Source of the DNA: Pseudobacteriovorax antillogorgiicola
GTDB lineage: Bacteria > Bdellovibrionota_B > Oligoflexia > Oligoflexales > CAIYRB01
Direction of reading: 5' to 3'
NCBI GenBank assembly: GCA_945862295.1
Contig: CAMAXT010000005.1
Coordinates: 1 to 64,000 of the forward strand
DNA length: 64,000 nt
The position numbers were made by a program, and so were the translations under genes. Positions 9,326-18,823 of this stretch are shown here, one piece after another (positions within the stretch are counted from its first letter, which is position 1; each line of letters opens with the position of its first letter). A model generated the notes under the pieces. The model was not told the DNA's origin. It did not search any database and saw only the letters and a program-made list of their open reading frames with translations.

Positions 9326-10591
9326 TCAGCCCCCCACAAGAGATGCCATGTCGAATACTGGCATGTACATCGCAATAACGATAAAGCCGACAATAGAACC
9401 GATCAAAACAATCATGATGGGTTCGATCATAGAAAGAACGGTTGCAACTGCCATATCAACTTCATCTTCGTAGAAGTCACTTACTTTAAGTAACATATCG
9501 TCGAGTGCACCCGTTTGCTCACCAACTGCCACCATCGAAACTACCATGTTCGGAAAAAGTCCACCTTCAGCTAACGGTTCGGACAGCTTTGTACCCTGTT
9601 CGATCTTAGATCTTACGTAGGCGATGAATTTTTCGATCGTTTTGTTGCCCGAGGATGCTGCGCAAATCGTTAAAGCATCAAGAATGTTTACACCGGAAGT
9701 AAGCATTGTCGACATCGTAGAACAAAAGCGACCGACCGCAATTTTTCTTAAGAGTTCACCAATGCCGGGTGCCTTTAAAATCATTGCGTCGAATATTTCA
9801 CGTCCTTTTTCGGTCTTGACCCAATATTTAAACAGAAACGAAGCGACGATCAGTCCGCCGAAAATCAAATACCAGTTATTAACTAGGAAATCAGATGCGT
9901 CTACTACAACTTGGGTGATACCAGGTAGCTCTTTGCCGTTGTCGGAATACTGTTTCGCAAAGGTCGGAACAACGAAGAGTAAAAGACCAGAAATAACTGC
10001 GCCTGCCACAACGACAACAATCATTGGGTACATCATTGCTGACTTAACTTGCGACTTAATTTTCGAAGCTTTTTCGATATAGGTTACTAGCTTCAACAGA
10101 ATTGTATCGAGATTACCGCTGGCCTCACCGGCGCGTACCATCGCGACATAGAGATTATCAAAAAGCTTTGGATAAGCTTCTAATGCGTCACTGAGCTTAG
10201 AGCCGTTTTCGACTGCACCGCTGACGTTTCGTAAGATTTTTCCGAATGTTGGAACGCGCTGCTGTGCACCAAGGATACCTAGAGATTGAATCAGTGGAAC
10301 GCCACTATTAATCATCGTTGCAAATTGCTTAGTAAATACGATCAGATCCTTAGCGGTTATTTTTCCTTCGCCGAGCTGAATTGTCGTCCGACCTTTCGCG
10401 TCTTTCACGATAAACTTGCTTAAAAACCCATCGCCCTCATCGGTATCGTCGAGTTTGTGTGCCTTAAGAAGCGTAACTTTTAGACGCATTTTACCAAGTT
10501 GCTCTTTTGCATGAGCCTTGGTTTTCGCCTGCACGACCCCGTTTCGCGGTTTACCCCGGGAGTCTTTTGCTTTGTACTTAAATTCTGCCAT
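9326..10591 (-). CDS. pilC: Type IV pilus inner-membrane platform protein PilC (T2SS F family)
   Basis: MAEFKYKAKDSRGKPRNG, tandem T2SSF domains with GVPLIQSLGIL and GVNILDALTI. Confidence 0.93.
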   Translation of the reverse strand: MAEFKYKAKDSRGKPRNGVVQAKTKAHAKEQLGKMRLKVTLLKAHKLDDTDEGDGFLSKFIVKDAKGRTTIQLGEGKITAKDLIVFTKQFATMINSGVPLIQSLGILGAQQRVPTFGKILRNVSGAVENGSKLSDALEAYPKLFDNLYVAMVRAGEASGNLDTILLKLVTYIEKASKIKSQVKSAMMYPMIVVVVAGAVISGLLLFVVPTFAKQYSDNGKELPGITQVVVDASDFLVNNWYLIFGGLIVASFLFKYWVKTEKGREIFDAMILKAPGIGELLRKIAVGRFCSTMSTMLTSGVNILDALTICAASSGNKTIEKFIAYVRSKIEQGTKLSEPLAEGGLFPNMVVSMVAVGEQTGALDDMLLKVSDFYEDEVDMAVATVLSMIEPIMIVLIGSIVGFIVIAMYMPVFDMASLVGG

Positions 10592-10599
10592 CGTCTAAT

Positions 10600-11718
10600 T
10601 TACGCTCCGCGTTTCGGTGCAGACATTTTTCCAGCTCGTTGAACCGGTGACCGGCTCTTTTTGTCGATTAATTCTTCAAGTTCTTCTGGCTCTGGTGATT
10701 TCTCCATAGCAAGTTCAACAGGAATTAACCGACGTTCAACCATAGAGAGAAGAGACTGATTCATTGTTTGCATGCCGCTATCTTGTTGGCCAGTTTGCAT
10801 AATCGAATAAATCTGATGCAACTTATCTTCGCGGATAAGGTTTCGAATCGCTTTGTTTGGCATCATGATTTCCATTGCCATCGCTCGACCGCCAGTCTGA
10901 GCAGGCAGGAGCATTTGAGACATTACTCCCATGAGCGACATGGCTAGCTGCGTCCGTACCTGTACCTGTTGATGTGGTGGGAAAACGTCAATAATACGGG
11001 TTAGAGTTGAGATACTTGAGTTTGTGTGCAGAGTTGCAAACACAAGGTGACCGGTTTCTGCTGTTGTAAGCGCTAAAGAAATGGTCTCTAAATCACGCAA
11101 CTCGCCCACGAGCACGACATCTGGATCTTGCCGGAGAGCACTCTTCAATGCTCTGGCGAATGAGTTTGTGTCTGATCCGACTTCTCGTTGGTTAATCATG
11201 CAGTTTTTATGATTGTGCATGAATTCGACTGGATCTTCGATGGTAACGATATGATCGCGTCTGTTCTCATTGATGTGATTTATCATCGCAGCTAGGGTCG
11301 TCGATTTACCCGAACCAGTTGGACCTGTTACTAGAACAAGGCCACGTGGAAGCGTGCACAGATATTTCGCGACCGGAGGTAGATTGAGTTCTTCAATTGA
11401 ATAAATTCTGAACGGAATGACCCTGAACACGCCGCTGATATGGCCGCGTTGGTGGTAAACGTTTGCACGAAAGCGCGCGAGTCCTTTGACTGAGAACGCT
11501 AGGTCGATTTCCTTGTTTGCTTCAACTTCTTTTCTCTGCTCTTCGGTAAGAATGCTGAAACATAGTTGTCTTGAATCAGCCGGTGCCAAAGGCGGTAGTT
11601 CCAGCGGCAGGAGATTTCCGTCAATTCGCAGACGTGGCGGCGAATCGGTAGAAATATGTAAATCCGACCCTTTTTGATCGATCAGCGCTTTTAGTAGCTG
11701 TGGTAATGTGTAATTCAT
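10600..11718 (-). CDS. pilT: Twitching motility ATPase PilT
   Basis: GSDLHISTDSPPRLRIDG, GPTGSGKSTTLAAMI, Asp box, RQDPDVVLVGELRDLETI, GHLVFATLHTNS. Confidence 0.94.
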   Translation of the reverse strand: MNYTLPQLLKALIDQKGSDLHISTDSPPRLRIDGNLLPLELPPLAPADSRQLCFSILTEEQRKEVEANKEIDLAFSVKGLARFRANVYHQRGHISGVFRVIPFRIYSIEELNLPPVAKYLCTLPRGLVLVTGPTGSGKSTTLAAMINHINENRRDHIVTIEDPVEFMHNHKNCMINQREVGSDTNSFARALKSALRQDPDVVLVGELRDLETISLALTTAETGHLVFATLHTNSSISTLTRIIDVFPPHQQVQVRTQLAMSLMGVMSQMLLPAQTGGRAMAMEIMMPNKAIRNLIREDKLHQIYSIMQTGQQDSGMQTMNQSLLSMVERRLIPVELAMEKSPEPEELEELIDKKSRSPVQRAGKMSAPKRGA

Positions 11719-11731
11719 AACTCCACTCTTT

Positions 11732-13444
11732 CTATGCTGCTGCAGATCCCGAGTTGTCGTCCGAATCCGGCGTCGTCGAACCAGTCACTTCCGGCGCATC
11801 CGTAATACCTTGAACCATTTTATTTAAAGCAGACTGACGCAGGGTGCGCATACCGTTTGCCATGGCGATTTTTTTGAGGCGCATTGAGGCAGCTCCGTCA
11901 AGTATGGCTTCTCGAACTGGATCGCTAAGTTTCAAGACTTCATGTACCGCAACTCGACCTTTGTAGCCCGAGCCGTTACAGTTCGCACAGCCGGCACCTT
12001 TGTAGGCTTTCACTTTGGAAGCGTACTGAGGATGAATCCCTAGATCAGCGAGAACTTTTGGTGTTACAGATTCGTCGACGACACGGCAGTTAGCACAAAT
12101 TTTTCGCATCAATCGTTGAGCTGTTACACAAGTCAGAGCTGATACTAGGTTGAATGTCTCAACGCCCATGTTTAACATTCGAGAGATCGTGTCGGTCGCG
12201 CTGTTTGTGTGGAGCGTTGAAAGCACCATGTGGCCAGTTAACGCAGCTTTGATCGCGATTTCCGCTGTTTCTAGGTCTCGAATCTCACCCACCATGATGA
12301 CGTCCGGATCTTGTCGAAGGAAAGCTCTCAGGGCGCTCGCAAAGTTAAGTCCGATGTCGGATTTCATACCAACTTGGTTGATACCTTCGAGGTTAAATTC
12401 GACCGGATCTTCAGCGGTCATGATGTTGTCAGACTCTTGATTCAGTTCTTGCAATGCTGAGTAAAGAGTTGTCGTTTTTCCAGAGCCCGTAGGACCTGTT
12501 ACAAGTACCATTCCAAAAGGAGAAACGATTGATGTTTTAAATTTTTGCAGTTCGTCAACCTCGAAGCCGAGTTTAGTCATATCTACCTGTAGAGATGATT
12601 TATCGAGAATACGCATTACTATCTTTTCACCGTAAACTGTCGGAACAGTGCTCACACGAAAGTCAATCGGCTTACCACCGATTGAAATATTGATCGCACC
12701 GTCTTGTGGCAATCTCGTTTCTGCAATATCGAGAGAAGCCATAATTTTAATACGTGAAATCAACGGTGCTTTCATCGAGACCGGAGGTCTAGCGATTTCA
12801 GCTAGTACACCGTCGATACGAAGTCGAACTCGTAGGGATGTTTCGTAGGGTTCGATATGAATATCCGATGCTTTTCTCTGCAAACATTGCATCAGAATTT
12901 GGTTAACGAGCTTGATGATTGGACCGTCACCTTTGTCCTTGGTCGCAATATCTACGCGTTCTTTTTCACCTTTTTTATTGACTTGGGTATCGTCGCCAGA
13001 GCTTTCTTTAATGTCTAGTAGGCGTCCGTAGTATTTTTCAAGTGCTTCAGTGAGTCGAGCTTCAGACGCAAGTACTGGTTTTGGAAAAAACCCGACAGTG
13101 AACCTTATTGCGTTCATTGCGTCTAGATTTCTAGGATCGCCCATCGCAACGATGATGTTGTTGCCAGCTCTATCGATTGGGACAACGCGGTGTTTAAGCG
13201 CCATGTCTTTAGGTATCAATTCGATGATTCCTTTAGGAATATCCATCTGATTGATATTTGTTTTTGGGATGCGGTAGTACTTTGAAAACGCGTCTAGGAG
13301 CTTCTCTTCTTCAACGATAGCGAGTTTCTCTATTGCGTAGAGTAAGGTGCATTCATCTTTTGCTGAAACAGCCTCAGCACGCACATAGTCCTCAGCGCTT
13401 AGAATGCCGCCATTCACAAGATGTGTTTTTAATGGATTGGACAT
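11732..13444 (-). CDS. pilB: Type IV pilus assembly ATPase PilB
   Basis: ASDIHIEPYETSLRVRLRIDG, GPTGSGKTTTLYSAL, RQDPDVIMVGEIRDLETAEIA, Cys-rich CANCRVVD...CANCNGSGYKGR. Confidence 0.94.
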   Translation of the reverse strand: MSNPLKTHLVNGGILSAEDYVRAEAVSAKDECTLLYAIEKLAIVEEEKLLDAFSKYYRIPKTNINQMDIPKGIIELIPKDMALKHRVVPIDRAGNNIIVAMGDPRNLDAMNAIRFTVGFFPKPVLASEARLTEALEKYYGRLLDIKESSGDDTQVNKKGEKERVDIATKDKGDGPIIKLVNQILMQCLQRKASDIHIEPYETSLRVRLRIDGVLAEIARPPVSMKAPLISRIKIMASLDIAETRLPQDGAINISIGGKPIDFRVSTVPTVYGEKIVMRILDKSSLQVDMTKLGFEVDELQKFKTSIVSPFGMVLVTGPTGSGKTTTLYSALQELNQESDNIMTAEDPVEFNLEGINQVGMKSDIGLNFASALRAFLRQDPDVIMVGEIRDLETAEIAIKAALTGHMVLSTLHTNSATDTISRMLNMGVETFNLVSALTCVTAQRLMRKICANCRVVDESVTPKVLADLGIHPQYASKVKAYKGAGCANCNGSGYKGRVAVHEVLKLSDPVREAILDGAASMRLKKIAMANGMRTLRQSALNKMVQGITDAPEVTGSTTPDSDDNSGSAAA

Positions 13445-13537
13445 AGAACCGTTTTCCTCAAAGCTGTTGCACTCTAATCGTTAAAGATTGGTGCTTCCGC
13501 ATTGGGGGCTTATCGGTTCATTCGGTTCGTAAGTTTA

Positions 13538-14269
13538 CTATAGGTCTGTTTTATAAATGGTTTTCGGATCAACGTGCTTCAGCCTTGTAGCTTTCAGTTG
13601 TGTTGACGCTGTTCGACCCAAGAAATCTAAGTGATCAGCATCTGGCGATTTAATTGCCGATTTTATCGCTTTTTTTAATAAAGGAAGCACGCCTTCAGGG
13701 TGATAAGCGATACCTGCTGCTGGGTGGTAGCCTGTTTGAGTTCTAAAGATGTAGCCTTGAAGGATTTGATTCTTTTTAAGACCAAACAAGCGGTAGTTTT
13801 TTGGCAATCTCATAGGAATCTTGTCTTGGGTCAATAAATTCAAGAAAATAGCGTCTTCGTTGCTCTTTATTTTAAGAACTTGGAAGATACCATGGATACA
13901 GAGCGACAGCTCATGGATAGCTTGGATAGCCGCTGCATCGGTCCGTTCAGGATTAAGATCCAAGTAGTATCTAACTGGCGAGATGTTCTTGACGCCTTCT
14001 TTAGCAATTGGTCGCTCGAACAGGTAATAGTTGATGAAATAGCTCATTCTTAAGCCAAAAAACGCATCGTCGTAGAAAACTTTTCCGAACTTTGTGAAAA
14101 ACTCTTCACGTGCAGAAATAAGTTCTTCGTTACCGAATTCGTGTTCAGCCCAGTGGGCAAGCTTTTCGATAGCCGCATCAATGCCACTACCAGCATCGTT
14201 AGCCTGGTTTGCTAAGTCTGATGACGAGATGATTACTTTTTGATTTGCAGGCTGGGTTTCCAACACCAC
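13538..14269 (-). CDS. Hypothetical protein
   Basis: 243-aa ORF overlapping the upstream gene by 37 nt in a same-strand cluster. Confidence 0.6.
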   Translation of the reverse strand: MVLETQPANQKVIISSSDLANQANDAGSGIDAAIEKLAHWAEHEFGNEELISAREEFFTKFGKVFYDDAFFGLRMSYFINYYLFERPIAKEGVKNISPVRYYLDLNPERTDAAAIQAIHELSLCIHGIFQVLKIKSNEDAIFLNLLTQDKIPMRLPKNYRLFGLKKNQILQGYIFRTQTGYHPAAGIAYHPEGVLPLLKKAIKSAIKSPDADHLDFLGRTASTQLKATRLKHVDPKTIYKTDL

Positions 14270-14685
14270 TCATGTACCTTTTCGCCATAAAATGGCAGAG
14301 ATATTTTCAAAGGAATCCAGACAAAAAGGCTACCATGTCCGCAGGCTTTCGTCATAAGAGATTCAAGCCTGTTACCCTCTTTTTTTTCAGAAGCAATGAT
14401 TACAATATCTTCTACTGGAATATAAACGGAATAATCGAGAAAATGCCTTTGAATTAGTCTTTTAATGGTGACTGCAGACTCTTCCGAATCAAAATCCCCT
14501 GCATTCATAGTAATTTGATTAAATTTAGTGATTGCGACGATTGAACGCAGGCTTGGAAGGAAACTCCACGTGGCTGCAGCTGCGATCGGTATTAAGCACA
14601 TCAAAGATACAAAGAACGTCCTTGTATCAAAGCGTTTACTTGTTTTTTTAACCGGTCGATTCATGGTTTGTCGGCCTGTTGCCAC
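14233..14685 (-). CDS. Hypothetical protein with N-terminal TM helix
   Basis: TFFVSLMCLIPIAAAATWSF hydrophobic segment; overlaps neighbours on both sides; internal start at 14667 possible. Confidence 0.55.
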   Translation of the reverse strand: MATGRQTMNRPVKKTSKRFDTRTFFVSLMCLIPIAAAATWSFLPSLRSIVAITKFNQITMNAGDFDSEESAVTIKRLIQRHFLDYSVYIPVEDIVIIASEKKEGNRLESLMTKACGHGSLFVWIPLKISLPFYGEKVHEWCWKPSLQIKK

Positions 14686-15248
14686 AGGATTTCAGCTACT
14701 TGAAGACGACTGCCGATTGTCCGTCCGATGATGAACAACCAGTCGCTTAATCTGTTAACGTATATGCGCGCTTCATCTCTAATTTGTTCTGTGTTTGCAA
14801 GAGTCACCACGCACCGCTCACAGCGCCTGCATACTGTGCGGCAGACATGTGCGTAAGAAACAAGTTCGTGGCCACCGGGAAGAATGAAGTTTGAAAGAGG
14901 TTCAAGTGTCTCGTTATAAGAATCCATCTCTTGTTCCAAACGAGCGATGTCTTTTTGACCAACAAGTTGTTGTTTAGATTTTACAAGGACTTCGTGTGGC
15001 GTCGAAAGCTCTCCACCCAGGTCGTGCATTTCGTTTTGAATTTTGAGCAAACAGGTAACAATATCACTAAATTTTTTGCTGTCGAATTGCGTGAGTTTAT
15101 CGCGAAGCAACCCTAAGAACGAATTTAGTTCGTCGACGGTCCCATAACCTTCGATGCGCGAGGAGTCTTTCGGCACCTTTCTGCCTCCGGCAAGCATCGT
15201 CGTGCCTTTGTCGCCAACTTTTGTGTAAATGCTGGTTAATCGCATCAT
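14661..15248 (-). CDS. Cob(I)yrinic acid a,c-diamide adenosyltransferase (PduO-type)
   Basis: TSIYTKVGDKGTTMLAGGRKVPKDSSRIEGYGTVDELNSFLGL, CRRCERCVV, YVNRLSDWLFIIGR. Confidence 0.92.
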   Translation of the reverse strand: MMRLTSIYTKVGDKGTTMLAGGRKVPKDSSRIEGYGTVDELNSFLGLLRDKLTQFDSKKFSDIVTCLLKIQNEMHDLGGELSTPHEVLVKSKQQLVGQKDIARLEQEMDSYNETLEPLSNFILPGGHELVSYAHVCRTVCRRCERCVVTLANTEQIRDEARIYVNRLSDWLFIIGRTIGSRLQVAEILWQQADKP

Positions 15249-15306
15249 TAGACCTTTATTAAATGATCCATCACTTTACACAAAAGTGGTGTTTATAGAA
15301 ATAAAA

Positions 15307-15329
15307 ACGCCGCCCTGGAAGGGCGGCGT
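15307..15329 (-). terminator. Intrinsic terminator downstream of IHF gene
   Basis: ACGCCGCCC-TGGAA-GGGCGGCGT perfect 9-bp stem followed on minus strand by TTTTAT. Confidence 0.8.
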
Positions 15330-15409
15330 CGAGATATCGATTTAATCTGGCTATACCGGACAGGTAGTCGGATCAGATTTATAAGCGATTCTGTTGCGAA
15401 ACGGTGGAC

Positions 15410-15820
15410 CTATTGTCCGTCGCGTTCAGCGTATGCTTTGTTCACTGAATCTCGTAGCTTGTCTGACGGATGAAACGTAACAACCCTACGAGCGGAAATT
15501 TCAATCCGGTCACCGGTATGCGGGTTTCTTCCTGGACGAGACCTTTTTTCTTTGACGGTCCATTTGCCGAATCCAGAAATTTTGACTTCCTTACCTTCCT
15601 CGAGCTTCAATTTAACTTCTTCAAGAATGATCTCGAGAATCTCTTTGGCTTCTTTAACGGGAAAGCCAACTTTGTCACGAATCATTTCTATGAGAGCGTC
15701 TTTAGTAAGCGTGGCGTCCACTGGTGAGATTCTCCTGTCCGACTTGTCCGGAGGCGCCGGCCTGCACATCGCGAATGCCCTGGTCCGTCCGTTTGTTACT
15801 ATCTCTTTTAATATTAGCAA
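15410..15820 (-). CDS. ihfA: Integration host factor subunit alpha (HU/IHF family)
   Basis: LTKDALIEMIRDKVGFPVKEAKEILEIILEEVKLKLEEGKEVKISGFGKWTVKEKRSRPGRNPHTGDRIEISARRVVTFHPSDKLRDSVN; true start may be internal. Confidence 0.88.
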   Translation of the reverse strand: MLILKEIVTNGRTRAFAMCRPAPPDKSDRRISPVDATLTKDALIEMIRDKVGFPVKEAKEILEIILEEVKLKLEEGKEVKISGFGKWTVKEKRSRPGRNPHTGDRIEISARRVVTFHPSDKLRDSVNKAYAERDGQ

Positions 15821-16216
15821 GTTCTGTCATTAAGTAGAAGCTTTATGGATAAAAATTTCCTGGCCAGAGTAGGTTTGGGCAAGGAGCCTAGTGCATTTTC
15901 TCCTTTGTTTGCCAAAGGTTATGGCCAAAGTTTAGTAAATGCCAACCATTTTATTTGGTTACATTTTTGTCTAGTGAAAACCCAATCTGGACGCGCTGAT
16001 TTAGCTAAGTTGATTTGACGCGCGCCTTTTGGCCGGTAGAAACGATTCGGATCCAGGAAGGAATCTCCAGTCAGTTTGGCGGATTACCCCTGATTTTCAG
16101 GGAAATCTGACATTGCGCGGCGCAAGCGCTCAATGTATTGTGCGGCACTCTCAGAGTGGTCGGCAATCTTGGTCGAAAATTTTCAAAGTAACATCAAACA
16201 GTGGAGCCAGGTCAAA

Positions 16217-17869
16217 ATGCGAACCATACGTTCATTTATTGCGATTACTGTTTCGTCGCTTAGTTTAGCGATGGGACTTCTAAGTGCAGGAGCACAGGCA
16301 GAAGATTTTAAATCTACTGCAATTGATGCAAAGACAGGCACGGTCAGCATAAATTTCTACGACGAACCGAAAACACTCGATGCACAAAAAGCGACAGATG
16401 CCATTGCAATGATGATTCTTGGTCATGCAAGCGAAGGTCTAACGCGCCTCGACCCAGCAGACAAGCCGTTTGCTGCTCAGGCTGAATCTTGGGAAATGAA
16501 AGACAAGACCAACTACATTTTCAAAATTCGCAAAGGCGCCCTCTGGAGCGATGGCAAACAAGTTACCGCTCATGACTTCGTTTATTCTTGGCGCCGCGCT
16601 TTGGATCCTAAAACAGCTTCTGAATACTCATTCATTCTTTATGCTGTCAAAAACGGCGAAGCGATCAACAGTGGAAAAATGCCGGTTGAAAATCTCGGCG
16701 CGAAAGCGATTGATGATTTTACTCTAGCTGTAGAGCTTGAACGTCCAACGGAGTACTTCCTGAAACTTACAGCCTTCTCGACTTATTTTCCTGCTCGTGA
16801 AGACAGCGTGAAAAAATACGGTGAGAGCTATGCCGCGGACCACGACAAGCTCCTTTTCAACGGTCCGTACGTTATTACTTCTTGGAAACACAATGCGTCG
16901 CTCGTTCTTCAGAAAAACGATAAGTACTGGAATAAGGACGCGATTAAAGTCAACACGATCAACATGCCTTATGTCATCAAAGACAAGAATTCTGAATTCA
17001 ATATGTTCAAAGACGGCAAGTTCGCGATGACTTGGAGCATGACTAAAGAATTGTTGCCTGAAGCTCAGAAGAGCAAAATGCAAATCAGAAAGTACAACTC
17101 CGGTACTGTTTGGTACTTCCAATTCAACACCACTCGCGCCGTCACTGGTAACAAGAACTTCCGTAAAGCCCTTCAATTGGCGATGAATCGTGAAGAGTTC
17201 GTGAAACAAGTTGAAGGCACTCCAGGAACAAAACCAATCTACGGACTGATCCCGGAGTACATGCCAGGTATTAAGAAGCGTTATGGTGACGAGTTTCCTC
17301 TGAAGTTTGCTGATGCCCAGATCGATGCAGCCAAGATGCACCTTGAGCTGGCGAAAAAAGAACTCAACTTAAAAGAATTCCCAGAGCTTTCTATTTTAGC
17401 GAGTGATGCTGATAACGTGCGTCGTGACATGGAATACTTCCAACGTTATTTTGCAGAAAAACTCGGCCTGAAATTCAAACTAGAATTCCACACTTTTAAA
17501 GTTCGTCTAGAGAAGACATCTAGCAAGAACTTCGACATTGTGAACTCTGGCTGGGGCCCCGACTACCTAGATGCGATGACATTCGCAGACCTTTTCACAA
17601 GCTGGAACCAAAACAACAATTCTGGTTGGTCTTCAAAAGAATACGACCGTTTGATTAAAACTGCGATGGATTCAACAGATTCCCAAGAGCGTCTGAAGCT
17701 CATGTCAGACTCTGAAAAAATCCTCGTTGACGACGCCCCAATCGCGCCGTACTTCCAAGCGTTCCGTCTTTTCGTTCAAGATTCAAGATTGCAAGGTGTT
17801 CTTCGCCGTACAGTAGGTCCCGATCCGGATTTCTACTACGCAAAAATCGCAGAAAAGGCTGGCAAGTAA
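16217..17869 (+). CDS. oppA: Oligopeptide ABC transporter substrate-binding protein
   Basis: Family 5 SBP: SINFYDEPKTLDAQKATD, IRKGALWSDGKQVTAHDFVYSWRRALDP; signal peptide after internal start MRTIRSF. Confidence 0.92.
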   Translation: MRTIRSFIAITVSSLSLAMGLLSAGAQAEDFKSTAIDAKTGTVSINFYDEPKTLDAQKATDAIAMMILGHASEGLTRLDPADKPFAAQAESWEMKDKTNYIFKIRKGALWSDGKQVTAHDFVYSWRRALDPKTASEYSFILYAVKNGEAINSGKMPVENLGAKAIDDFTLAVELERPTEYFLKLTAFSTYFPAREDSVKKYGESYAADHDKLLFNGPYVITSWKHNASLVLQKNDKYWNKDAIKVNTINMPYVIKDKNSEFNMFKDGKFAMTWSMTKELLPEAQKSKMQIRKYNSGTVWYFQFNTTRAVTGNKNFRKALQLAMNREEFVKQVEGTPGTKPIYGLIPEYMPGIKKRYGDEFPLKFADAQIDAAKMHLELAKKELNLKEFPELSILASDADNVRRDMEYFQRYFAEKLGLKFKLEFHTFKVRLEKTSSKNFDIVNSGWGPDYLDAMTFADLFTSWNQNNNSGWSSKEYDRLIKTAMDSTDSQERLKLMSDSEKILVDDAPIAPYFQAFRLFVQDSRLQGVLRRTVGPDPDFYYAKIAEKAGK

Positions 17870-17872
17870 ACC

Positions 17873-18793
17873 TTGGGAAAATACATAGTACAAAGACTAT
17901 TCATGGCTGTCGTTACCCTTTATTTGGTGGCGACAGCCACCTTCATTCTGATGCATGCGGTTCCTGGCAACCCATTGCAACAGGAAAAGGCGATGTCTGC
18001 TGTCATTAGACAAAACCTCGAAGAAAAATATGGTCTTAATAAGCCGTTACTTCAGCAGTACACGACTTACATGTCCAATATGTTTTTAAAGGCTGATTTC
18101 GGTATTTCTTTTAAGCAGGTGAACCGACCGGTAAATAAGATTATCGCCGAGCATTTTATGCCGTCAGCGACTCTTGGTGTGATGGCGCTCTTTGGAGCCT
18201 TGGTTTTTGGTGTCATCTTAGGAGTGTTTGCAGCTCTCAACCGTAACGGTATTCCCGATATGTTTGCAATGGTGCTCGCCGTATTAGGTGTATCCATTCC
18301 AAGCTTTTGTTTGGCTTACTTTCTACAGCATATCTTTGCTTTACAACTCGGAATCCTCCCGGTCGGTGGCTGGGGCGGCTTTGCTGAGACGTTACTGCCC
18401 GCGATGAGTTTGGGCATGATTGTGATGGCATCCATGGCACGTTTGATGCGTAGCTCGATGCTTGAAGTTGTTCAGCAGGATTATATGAAGACAGCTAAAG
18501 CTAAAGGCTTGAGCCGTCTTCAGATCATTTTAAAACATCAGATTCGAAACGCCGTTCTGCCCGTTATGATTTACTTCGGTCCGCTTTTCGCAACGATCAC
18601 GACCGGTAGTTTCGTTATCGAGTCTATTTTCGGAATCCCGGGCCTCGGCCAATTCTTTGTGAATGCAGTTAATGAGTTGGATTACACGGTGATCATGGGT
18701 CTCACAGTTTTCTATTCGGGATTTACAATCCTGATTATTTTGGTGAATGACTTACTTCTCGCTGTCGTCGATCCTCGGATCAGGTTGGCTTAA
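17873..18793 (+). CDS. oppB: Oligopeptide ABC transporter permease OppB
   Basis: GKYIVQRLFMAVVTLYLVATATFILMHAVPGNPL, ARLMRSSMLEVVQQDYMKTAKAKGLS (EAA loop); TTG start. Confidence 0.93.
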   Translation: MGKYIVQRLFMAVVTLYLVATATFILMHAVPGNPLQQEKAMSAVIRQNLEEKYGLNKPLLQQYTTYMSNMFLKADFGISFKQVNRPVNKIIAEHFMPSATLGVMALFGALVFGVILGVFAALNRNGIPDMFAMVLAVLGVSIPSFCLAYFLQHIFALQLGILPVGGWGGFAETLLPAMSLGMIVMASMARLMRSSMLEVVQQDYMKTAKAKGLSRLQIILKHQIRNAVLPVMIYFGPLFATITTGSFVIESIFGIPGLGQFFVNAVNELDYTVIMGLTVFYSGFTILIILVNDLLLAVVDPRIRLA

Positions 18794-18823
18794 GGCAATT
18801 AAAAGCGCATTTAGAGGATCAAA

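Noticed and set aside
16080-16160. Hairpins in the oppA leader as a riboswitch
   Set aside because: Short imperfect stems only (CCCTGA/TCAGGG and ACATTGCGC/GCGCTCAATGT); no known riboswitch class recognised.
16724-17341. 205-aa minus-strand ORF inside oppA
   Set aside because: Antisense to a strongly supported oppA frame; no recognisable domain; typical codon-bias shadow ORF.
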